Of a DNA stretch of 6,018 bases, positions 1 through 4,442 are shown in pieces. The position numbers and the translations under genes were made by a program. The notes under the pieces are model-generated. The model worked only from the letters and a program-made list of their open reading frames with translations, ran no database searches and was not told the DNA's origin. Origin of the DNA: Christensenellaceae bacterium (lineage in GTDB: Bacteria; Bacillota; Clostridia; Christensenellales; Borkfalkiaceae); NCBI GenBank assembly GCA_016295005.1, contig JAEDMA010000084.1, positions 1 to 6,018 on the forward strand, given 5' to 3'. The number at the start of each line of letters is the position of its first letter. The stretch's first letter is position 1.

Positions 1-622
1 ATTCGCAAATATAAGAAAGGTCGGTAAAATCGCCATAAGCATTAACGAAAACGACGAACTCATTTCCGTTCAGACCTGTTCGGGTAAAGACGAAATATTC
101 GTCGCCACCAAAGACGGCAAGTGCATAAGATTCTCGGAAGAAGACGTAAGGGCGACCGGCAGAGATACGCAGGGCGTAAGAAGCATCGAACTTAACGATG
201 ACGACGTTGTAGTCGATATGTCCGTTATAAAAGAAGGCTACGAAGTCATCACGATGACGGAAAACGGTTACGGCAAACGTACCGACGTAGAAGAATACAG
301 ATTGCAGCAACGCGGCGGTAAAGGCATAAAGTCCGGCGTTCTCAACGAAAAAACGGGAAAGATAGTCAGCATGAAACTTATCTCCCCCGAAGAGGATATT
401 ATGATAATAACCGTAAACGGCACGATTATCAGGGTTTCCGCGGAAGATATAAGCAAAATCGGCAGAGATACCCAAGGCGTAAGGATAATGAAGATAGACG
501 ATTCCACCGTGGCGAAAATCGCTATCGCGCCTAAATCCGAAGACGACGAAATCGACGGGGAAAACGGCGAAACGGCGGAAGAAGGACAGGAAAGTCCCGC
601 TTCGGAAACGCCCGCGGAATAA
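1..622 (+). CDS. gyrA: DNA gyrase subunit A, C-terminal part (5' truncated by window edge)
   Basis: The last 206 residues of GyrA, read in the frame starting at base 2 and ending at TAA 620-622. GyrA cuts and religates DNA in the A2B2 gyrase; this part is the C-terminal beta-pinwheel that wraps DNA for negative supercoiling. Blade-type repeats are visible: GRDTQGVR occurs twice (nt 161-184 and 461-484), at equivalent places in successive blades. The stretch ENGYGKRT...EEYR-QQRGGKG (GyrA-box-like motif at nt 305-325) closely resembles the penultimate blades of Bacillus-type GyrA as I remember them. The canonical GyrA box of blade 1 would lie upstream, outside the window. The protein ends in an acidic, low-complexity tail (about 28 residues rich in E, D, S, P), as is common in GyrA. 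ParC/GrlA is the alternative, but the VTENGYGKRT-like stretch favours GyrA. An internal ATG at 218 is not the start, because the frame is open and homologous upstream of it. Confidence 0.93.
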   Translation, partial: FANIRKVGKIAISINENDELISVQTCSGKDEIFVATKDGKCIRFSEEDVRATGRDTQGVRSIELNDDDVVVDMSVIKEGYEVITMTENGYGKRTDVEEYRLQQRGGKGIKSGVLNEKTGKIVSMKLISPEEDIMIITVNGTIIRVSAEDISKIGRDTQGVRIMKIDDSTVAKIAIAPKSEDDEIDGENGETAEEGQESPASETPAE

Positions 623-666
623 AACAACGTTGCGGTGAAAAATTCCGCATAATAAAAACAGAATTA

Positions 667-704
667 AAAAAATCGGTTCTTTTAATCAGAAGAACCGATT
701 TTTT
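667..704 (+). terminator. Rho-independent terminator of gyrA (probably bidirectional)
   Basis: Bases 667-681 pair perfectly with 690-704, giving a 15-bp stem (plus a 682-689 G-U pair) with a TAATCA loop. The core is ATCGGTTCTT. An A-run (666-672) lies on the left and a T-run (699-704) on the right, so it can act in both directions. It begins 45 nt after the gyrA stop codon and could also catch read-through from the convergent kinase gene. Confidence 0.88.
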
Positions 705-841
705 GCGTAAAGAACAGACAAAAATCGAGCGGCGCCGCAGCGACATAGAAGCGTTACGGTAATGTATCAGATGTAAAAAAAGAGTTTTATATCGGGTGCG
801 GTCGTTTTCCGAACAGAGCATATGTTCATATGCCCGCTTAT
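705..841. other. Intergenic spacer between convergent gyrA and kinase units
   Basis: No convincing gene was found. A minus-strand open frame running from 821 into gyrA has an Arg/Phe-rich composition, lies mostly antisense to gyrA and is judged a shadow. Two small symmetric motifs stand out: a 10-bp palindrome GCGGCGCCGC at 729-738, and a perfect inverted repeat GCATATG-TT-CATATGC at 818-833. Confidence 0.5.
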
Positions 842-883
842 AAAAAAAAGAAGGTTAAAAGTTGGCGGTCGGGATTTTAACTT
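842..883 (-). terminator. Probable terminator of the two-component operon
   Basis: Read on the minus strand, AAGTTAAAA (883-875) can pair with TTTTAACCTT (860-851; one bulged base) around a 14-nt loop. It is followed, after one C, by eight Ts (849-842). The stem is A/T-rich and overlaps the kinase stop codon, so it is weaker than the gyrA terminator 140 nt further on, which could act as a backup. Confidence 0.5.
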
Positions 884-2076
884 GCTTTAACCGTAAGGGT
901 AATGGTCATGGTTTTTCCGTAAACGGATTTAGCGGAAAGTTTCCATTTGTTTGCGTCGGCAAAAGATTTCGCAATCGACAGCCCGAGTCCGCTTCCGCCC
1001 GATTCTCTGGAACGCGAAGAATCTCCGCGATAGAATCTTTCGAAAATTCTGTTGGAATCTTTTTCGTGAATTATGCTGCCGTCGTTTTTAGTGGTAAATA
1101 TCGCTTTATCGCCTTCTTTTACGAGCGAAACGTATATTATCGAACGTTCTTCTGCGTATTTTACCGCATTGTCCGTTAATATCGTGACGACTTTTTTAAG
1201 ACAATTCAAATCGCAGTTGGCGAAAACGTCTTTTTCTACCGAAAGGGAAAGTTGTTTTCCTTTTTCGTATGCCAGCGCTTCGAACGGAAGAACGCAGTCG
1301 GTTACCACTTCCGAAAGGTTAACGCGGGTGGGGCAGACAGTGAACTTCGCTTCGTCGAATTTGGCAAGGGTGAGCATATCGTTTACAAGCCCTTCGAGAC
1401 GTTGCGTCTGCAATTTTATGTTGTTTATCCATTGCGCGTTTACGGGGTCTTTTCTTATAACATCGGTACTTGCGGAGATTATCGTCAGCGGCGTTTTCAG
1501 TTCGTGGCTGGCGTCCGATATAAACATTTTTTGTTTGGAAAAGGTGTCTTTTATGGGTTTTACGACTACGAAAGACAACGCGCACACGAGACAAGATAAT
1601 AGCCCCAGTATAACTATTAAAATTGATAACAATTTAATCGTGAACTGGTGAAACATTGCTACCGTGTCCGATACGTCCAACGCGACTATGCAATACGCGG
1701 AAGAAGAATCGTAAGAAAAATAATCTTCTTTGTAAGTCTTATATACGAGATTTCCTATTTTGCCTTCGAACGGAGGGTCGAGCGTGACCCAGTAATTTAC
1801 GTAGTAGAACACCTGCTCTTTCGTAAAAGTGTTTGAATCGTAAACGGGGGAATAGTTTTTATAATAGTAAATGCTTTTTGACGGTATAGGGGAATAGTTT
1901 ACTTTATTATCTTCGTTCTGTAGGTATATATAAGCGATTCTGTCAATCGACCTGTCTATCGACTGTTGTTTCGCCATGTCTATAAAAAACTGACTTCCGC
2001 AAAATATTATTCCGAACACGAAAAGCAGTATGCTTATAGTTATCAGAACGAAAGATATCTGCGCTTTTTTAATCAT
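877..2076 (-). CDS. Two-component sensor histidine kinase (HisKA/HATPase_c), membrane-bound
   Basis: A 399-aa sensor kinase that autophosphorylates on His and passes the phosphate to the adjacent response regulator. TM1 spans about residues 8-32 and TM2 about 147-172. They flank an extracytoplasmic sensor region of about 115 residues rich in Tyr and Ser, with no family that I recognise. The HisKA dimerisation helix carries the H-box SDASHELKTPL with phospho-acceptor His191. The ATP-binding domain shows the N-box TDNAVKYA (Asn303), F-box IFERFYR (344-350) and G2 box GGSGLGLSIAK (360-370). The usual DxGxG of the G1 box reads NDGSI (331-335), a variant I associate with VanS-like clostridial kinases. 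The ATG at 2076-2074 overlaps the regulator's stop by 8 nt, and an SD GGGAG (2087-2083) lies 6 nt upstream, so translation is probably coupled. No HAMP domain is obvious: only about 15 residues separate TM2 from the H-box. The stimulus cannot be told from sequence. Confidence 0.95.
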   Translation of the reverse strand: MIKKAQISFVLITISILLFVFGIIFCGSQFFIDMAKQQSIDRSIDRIAYIYLQNEDNKVNYSPIPSKSIYYYKNYSPVYDSNTFTKEQVFYYVNYWVTLDPPFEGKIGNLVYKTYKEDYFSYDSSSAYCIVALDVSDTVAMFHQFTIKLLSILIVILGLLSCLVCALSFVVVKPIKDTFSKQKMFISDASHELKTPLTIISASTDVIRKDPVNAQWINNIKLQTQRLEGLVNDMLTLAKFDEAKFTVCPTRVNLSEVVTDCVLPFEALAYEKGKQLSLSVEKDVFANCDLNCLKKVVTILTDNAVKYAEERSIIYVSLVKEGDKAIFTTKNDGSIIHEKDSNRIFERFYRGDSSRSRESGGSGLGLSIAKSFADANKWKLSAKSVYGKTMTITLTVKAS

Positions 2077-2746
2077 TTTTCGCTCCCAGAGTATAACCGA
2101 TTCCGCGAACGGACTTGATTTCCGCGCTTGAATTCAAGGCGGTGATTTTTCTTCTTAAAAAGGTTATATATACTTCTATGGTGTTATATTCCGCTTCCGA
2201 ATCGTAACCCCATATTTTTTCGATAAGTTTTTCTTTTTCTATGGTCTTGCCCTTGTTCAGCATAAGCATTTCCATAATTTGAAACTCTTTTTTCCCGAGA
2301 GCGATTTTATGGCTGCCTTTCGCGAGTTCGAAAGAGTCGCGGTCTAAAGTAAGGTCGCCGTATTCGATAACGTTGCCCGCGAACTCGGGTTTTCTTCTTA
2401 AAAGCGCTTTTATGCGCGCTAAAAGTTCGCCCGTGTCGAAAGGCTTGGTAAGGTAATCGTCTGCGCCGTAGTTTAACCCCGAAATAATATCGCTCGTTTC
2501 GGATTTTGCCGTAAGCATTAAAACGGGCGTGGAAATTTTATTTTCCCTTAACTCTTTTACCACTTCGAAGCCGTCTTTTTTTGGCATCATTACGTCTAAA
2601 ACTATTAAATCGTATAATCCCGTAAGGGCGTAGTCCAAACCTTCTTCGCCGTCGTAAGCGACGTCTACCGCGTACTTATTTTGTTTTAAAATGACCGAAA
2701 GGGCGTTGGTTAATTGCCTTTCGTCGTCAACGACTAATATCTTCAT
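2069..2746 (-). CDS. OmpR/PhoB-family response regulator
   Basis: A 225-aa regulator with a receiver domain (about 1-118) and a winged-helix DNA-binding domain (about 127-222). The receiver has acidic residues Asp7/Asp8, phospho-acceptor Asp51 in VLDVMMPKKDGF, the Thr79 switch and Lys101 in the TKPF motif. The output domain has the GKKEFQIMEML helix, KIWGYDSEAEYNTIEVYI recognition region and VRGIGYTL wing typical of the family. It is the first gene of a two-gene operon with the kinase. OmpR-type dimers bind direct repeats spaced 10-11 bp, and such a repeat lies 61 bp upstream (2807-2823), pointing away from this gene to a candidate sRNA. The start ATG is fixed by the canonical MKILVVDDE opening, yet no Shine-Dalgarno sequence precedes it. 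CiaR, VanR and other family members are plausible relatives; orthology cannot be settled here. Confidence 0.96.
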   Translation of the reverse strand: MKILVVDDERQLTNALSVILKQNKYAVDVAYDGEEGLDYALTGLYDLIVLDVMMPKKDGFEVVKELRENKISTPVLMLTAKSETSDIISGLNYGADDYLTKPFDTGELLARIKALLRRKPEFAGNVIEYGDLTLDRDSFELAKGSHKIALGKKEFQIMEMLMLNKGKTIEKEKLIEKIWGYDSEAEYNTIEVYITFLRRKITALNSSAEIKSVRGIGYTLGAKND

Positions 2747-2757
2747 GTCTATATAGT

Positions 2758-2769
2758 ATCATAATTTTA
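2758..2769 (-). promoter_or_regulatory. Candidate -10 region(s) for the two-component operon
   Basis: On the minus strand, TATGAT (2763-2758) or TAAAAT (2769-2764) could serve as -10 boxes. No good -35 is visible in the A/T-rich tract upstream. With TATGAT the transcript would begin only about 5 nt before the regulator ATG, and with TAAAAT about 11 nt. Neither leaves room for a recognisable Shine-Dalgarno sequence. Confidence 0.35.
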
Positions 2770-2811
2770 TTGAAAAAAATTTAAAATTTTTAAAATTTAA
2801 AAAATTTTCAA
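2770..2811. repeat. A/T tract with imperfect dyad between divergent transcription units
   Basis: A 42-bp stretch made almost only of A-runs and T-runs, bounded by TTGAAAA (2770-2776) and its reverse complement TTTTCAA (2805-2811). It lies between the operon start and the candidate sRNA promoter. It could act as an UP element, a bent DNA segment or part of an operator; nothing more specific can be read from it. Confidence 0.4.
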
Positions 2812-2839
2812 GGATTTTTTAAGGTTCGTTTAGTATGAT
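2807..2839 (+). promoter_or_regulatory. Activator-type promoter: TTCAAG-N5-TTTAAG direct repeat plus -10 TATGAT
   Basis: TTCAAG (2807-2812) and TTTAAG (2818-2823) repeat with an 11-bp period, each followed by G. A weaker third copy, TTTAGT, begins 11 bp later at 2829. Ten bases after the second copy is a good -10, TATGAT (2834-2839), with no TTGACA-like -35 at the right distance. Missing -35 plus an 11-bp direct repeat is the classic form of a promoter activated by an OmpR-family regulator. From memory, it matches the CiaR box of streptococci (TTTAAG-N5-TTTAAG, about 10 bp before the -10). The obvious candidate regulator is encoded 61 bp away. Confidence 0.6.
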
Positions 2840-2845
2840 ATGGGT

Positions 2846-2937
2846 GTAAAGAGAAGGAACTCTTTACTTGAAATGTCCACACTCTCAATAAACTTTTTCC
2901 TATTGTAAAACGCTTTCCGAAAGGGAAGCGTTTTGCA
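2846..2937 (+). ncRNA. Candidate small RNA next to the two-component system (csRNA-like)
   Basis: Starting about 7 nt after the -10 box, the predicted transcript opens with a perfect 8-bp hairpin, GTAAAGAG (2846-2853) and CTCTTTAC (2860-2867), with loop AAGGAA. About 39 nt follow that look mostly unpaired and include the pyrimidine stretch CTTTTTCCT (2893-2901). It closes with the terminator hairpin at 2904-2937, giving about 89-92 nt. No start codon with a ribosome binding site or useful open frame is present. Promoter, two terminal hairpins and an unpaired anti-Shine-Dalgarno-like centre together match the layout of streptococcal cia-dependent small RNAs (about 90-150 nt), which act by base-pairing near mRNA start sites. 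The identification rests on architecture only. The alternative is an untranslated leader or attenuator of the HAD gene, but that gene has its own strong promoter. Confidence 0.55.
2904..2937 (+). terminator. Rho-independent terminator of the candidate sRNA
   Basis: AAAACGCTTTCC (2907-2918) pairs with GGGAAGCGTTTT (2923-2934), with one G-U pair and a GAAA tetraloop. Three further pairs, one of them G-U, extend the base (2904-2906 with 2935-2937). The U-tract is the four Ts at 2931-2934. No gene precedes it on this strand for 2.2 kb except gyrA, which has its own terminator. A terminator here therefore implies a short transcript that starts nearby. Confidence 0.75.
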
Positions 2938-3077
2938 TTATATGCGATTCCGTTAGTAAATTACAGGCGAATTAAAAGTGGCGTGCGTCGGGCGGAAAAT
3001 AGACTTTCAAATCCGAACGATAAAATTTCCTCCGCAAAAAGCGAGTAGTAATTAAAAAAATCGGTAAACTAAATTCG

Positions 3078-3106
3078 TTGACAAAATTCTGTAAAATAAT
3101 TATACT
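3078..3106 (+). promoter_or_regulatory. Sigma-A promoter of the HAD phosphatase gene
   Basis: A perfect -35 TTGACA (3078-3083), a 17-bp spacer and -10 TATACT (3101-3106; one mismatch to consensus). The predicted start at about 3113 gives a leader of roughly 15 nt that contains the ribosome binding site. No operator symmetry is obvious, so expression is probably constitutive. The stretch 2938-3077 before it shows nothing I can name. Confidence 0.82.
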
Positions 3107-3127
3107 TTTTTTCGTACGGAGATTAAG

Positions 3128-3910
3128 ATGAAAGATAATATAAAGAAAAGCAAGGTGTTTTTGTTCGATCTGGACGGTACCGTGTACGTAGGCGACAAAC
3201 CTATCGGCAACGTTGCCGAAACTATGAACTTTTTACGCGGAAAAGGTATTCGGGTAGGGTATCTTACCAACAATTCTTCCGTTACCAAAGAATTCTATAT
3301 AGAAAAACTCGTTAAAATGGGGCTCTGGAAGGACGGCGATTTTTTCTATTCGTCGTTAGATTCGGCAATCGACTATATCTCGGATAATATGAAAGACGAC
3401 GTTTTCTTTCCCGTGGCTACGGAAAGAGTTTCCGAATATATAAAAGCAAAAGGGGTGAAAACGGGGGAAGACGCGACTGCCGTTTTGCTTACTTTCGATA
3501 AAGAACTTACCTATAAAAAGTTGGAAATAGCGAACGAACTTCTGGTTTTCGGTAAAAAGTACATCGCGACCCACCCTGACGCCACTTGTCCCGCGCCCGT
3601 CGCTCCCGTTCCCGACGTAGGCTCGTTTATGTGCCTGCTTGAAAAAAGCAGCGGAAGAACTCCCGACGTTATAACGGGAAAACCTTACGGCATTATGGCG
3701 GAAAACGTTATTAAAGCTCTGAAAGTAAGAAAAGAAGACGTTACCATGGTGGGCGATTTTCTTCTTACCGATATTGCTTTCGGCGTAAACGGCGGGTTTA
3801 ACACGATTATGGTTTTGACCGGTCATTCTACCGAAGAACAAGCCGAAAAAGGGGATATTCACCCCGACCTTATCTTAAAAGACGTAAACGAACTGACGAA
3901 AATTATCTGA
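3128..3910 (+). CDS. HAD-IIA family (NagD-like) sugar/polyol phosphatase
   Basis: A 260-aa cytosolic HAD-superfamily hydrolase of subfamily IIA (NagD/AraL/phosphoglycolate phosphatase type), which removes phosphate from small sugar or polyol phosphates using Mg2+. Motif I is FLFDLDGTVY with nucleophile Asp14 and acid/base Asp16. Motif II is LTNNSS (Thr47, Asn48), motif III is Lys185 in GKP, and motif IV is GDFLLTDI (Asp210, Asp215; the family more often has GDxLxTDI). The C2-type cap lies between, about residues 80-180. It includes THPDATCPAP...PDVGSF, the family's substrate-loop region (ATHPD...PDCG in relatives, from memory). The length is typical. The start ATG has an SD GGAG (3118-3121) 6 nt upstream. 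It is a single gene with its own promoter and probable downstream terminator. The true substrate cannot be read from the sequence. Confidence 0.92.
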   Translation: MKDNIKKSKVFLFDLDGTVYVGDKPIGNVAETMNFLRGKGIRVGYLTNNSSVTKEFYIEKLVKMGLWKDGDFFYSSLDSAIDYISDNMKDDVFFPVATERVSEYIKAKGVKTGEDATAVLLTFDKELTYKKLEIANELLVFGKKYIATHPDATCPAPVAPVPDVGSFMCLLEKSSGRTPDVITGKPYGIMAENVIKALKVRKEDVTMVGDFLLTDIAFGVNGGFNTIMVLTGHSTEEQAEKGDIHPDLILKDVNELTKII

Positions 3911-3997
3911 TTTTTTCAAAAAAGCCGCAAAAAAACTTTTGTTTTTCTGTAGAAAAGTGAAAACTTATACTTTTATTGTTTATATATACTCGTTTAT

Positions 3998-4031
3998 ACT
4001 CGGGCGAATTTCCGTCCGGGTTCTTATTTTT
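3998..4031 (+). terminator. Probable terminator downstream of the HAD phosphatase
   Basis: CTCGGGCG (3999-4006) pairs with CGTCCGGG (4013-4020) through 8 bp including two G-U pairs, closed further by A3998-T4021. It is followed by TCTTATTTTT. It lies about 90 nt after the HAD stop codon with no gene between, which fits a terminator for that transcript. The interrupted U-tract makes it moderate. Confidence 0.55.
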
Positions 4032-4083
4032 AAATTTCCGATAATGAAATGAACGAAAATCAACGTGTAATTGCGAAAATAAC

Positions 4084-4169
4084 GCCGCCCGCCCGAAAAT
4101 ATTCGCCGACAAAGCGCAGGGCTCTGTACGGGGCGGCTATTCCGCCGCCTTTTTCTGTTTTCGGGTGGG
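4084..4169 (+). ncRNA. GC-rich element with long-range stem; possible structured RNA
   Basis: Bases 4088-4099 (CCCGCCCGAAAA) can pair with 4158-4169 (TTTTCGGGTGGG) through 12 bp with one G-U pair, enclosing the 4132-4154 terminator hairpin. In addition GCCGCCC (4084-4090) can pair with GGGCGGC (4131-4137), which is the left arm of that terminator, so two mutually exclusive folds exist. The block is far richer in G+C than the A/T-rich DNA on both sides. I do not recognise a known RNA family and see no strong promoter directly upstream. It could be a structured RNA, an attenuator remnant or a complex terminator. Confidence 0.3.
4130..4154 (+). terminator. Strong GC-rich terminator-like hairpin
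   Basis: GGCGGC (4132-4137) pairs with GCCGCC (4144-4149) around a TATTCC loop, followed by five Ts (4150-4154), then CTGTTTT. Two preceding Gs (4130-4131) can wobble-pair with the first Ts. It works only on the plus strand. It is the second terminator-like hairpin after the HAD gene. It may insulate the ABC operon promoter or end a short unannotated transcript that begins between 4032 and 4100. Confidence 0.65.
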
Positions 4170-4268
4170 ATAACGGTTAGTTTTTCGCTTCGTTAGCGTT
4201 ATATATCCATAATGTTTGGGATTAAACGGGCAAGTTTTAACGGTAAAAACGGTCGTTTATAGGGTTTA

Positions 4269-4297
4269 TTATGCATAAATAAAATAAATATGCATAA
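4269..4297. repeat. Inverted repeat TTATGCATA-N11-TATGCATAA, possible operator
   Basis: Perfect 9-bp arms at 4269-4277 and 4289-4297 separated by 11 A/T bases. Each arm contains the palindrome TATGCATA, so the unit can also be read as two direct copies 19 bp apart, close to two helical turns. Related partial copies follow (TATACA at 4301, ATACAT at 4312, TATGCA at 4351). It lies about 70-95 bp upstream of the ABC operon -35 box, where an upstream regulator could bind. The regulator is unknown; the resemblance to ArgR/AhrC half-sites (TATGCAT-like) is loose. Confidence 0.45.
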
Positions 4298-4364
4298 AAT
4301 TATACAAAATAATACATAAAAATGAAAAAATATTAAAAATTTTCAAAAAATATGCAAAAAATGT

Positions 4365-4393
4365 TTGACAAATAAAAAAAGCGGATTTATAAT
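4365..4393 (+). promoter_or_regulatory. Consensus sigma-A promoter of the amino-acid ABC operon
   Basis: TTGACA (4365-4370) and TATAAT (4388-4393) are separated by exactly 17 bp, so both hexamers and the spacer match the consensus. An A-rich stretch upstream may act as an UP element. The predicted start near 4400 gives a leader of about 43 nt, too short for a riboswitch, so any regulation is likely at the DNA level. Confidence 0.9.
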
Positions 4394-4442
4394 AAGCACA
4401 TAAATTCAAAAAAGTTAGCGCGTGGCGCAAGGAGAAACAACT

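Larger units (their letters stand above)
3911..4364. other. Long intergenic region without a supported gene
   Basis: About 450 nt before the ABC operon promoter with no credible coding sequence; a 69-codon minus-strand frame (4112-3903) has no family resemblance and no clear ribosome site. The region starts with A/T runs just after the HAD stop. It then holds three TATACT copies (3966, 3985, 3995), a terminator-like hairpin (3998-4031), a GC-rich block with strong RNA pairing potential (4084-4169), a TATGCATA inverted repeat (4269-4297), and A-rich DNA up to the promoter. The TATACT copies lack good -35 partners and are not called as promoters. Confidence 0.55.

Noticed and set aside
531..821. 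Minus-strand open frame of 96 codons antisense to the gyrA end
   Set aside because: Composition is Arg/Phe/Ser-rich and it mirrors gyrA's tail codons. It runs through both arms of the gyrA terminator and has no recognisable ribosome site or family.
1073..1651. Plus-strand open frame of 192 codons opposite the kinase gene
   Set aside because: It is the complement of a clear histidine kinase with all its catalytic boxes; the antisense translation shows no family features.
3356..3862. Minus-strand open frame of 168 codons opposite the HAD phosphatase
   Set aside because: Antisense shadow of a well-supported enzyme; no promoter or ribosome binding site supports it.
3919..3946. A/T-only hairpins (AAAAAC-TTTT-GTTTTT and similar) just after the HAD stop as the terminator
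   Set aside because: Stems contain almost no G-C pairs and would be unstable; the hairpin at 3998-4031 is a better candidate.
3966..4000. Three TATACT hexamers as promoters
   Set aside because: None has a TTGACA-like partner at 16-18 bp, and the hexamer is easily produced by chance in this A/T-rich stretch.
4162..4176. CGGGTGGGATAACGG resembling a T-box sequence (AGGGTGGNACCGCG)
   Set aside because: The ACCGCG half is not matched, there is no following terminator pairing with it, and the downstream operon has its own promoter, so a T-box leader is not supported.
4422..4442. GTG start for the lipoprotein that adds seven residues
   Set aside because: The extension would place the Shine-Dalgarno AAGGAG inside the coding sequence and spoil the normal signal peptide start; ATG at 4443 has ideal spacing.
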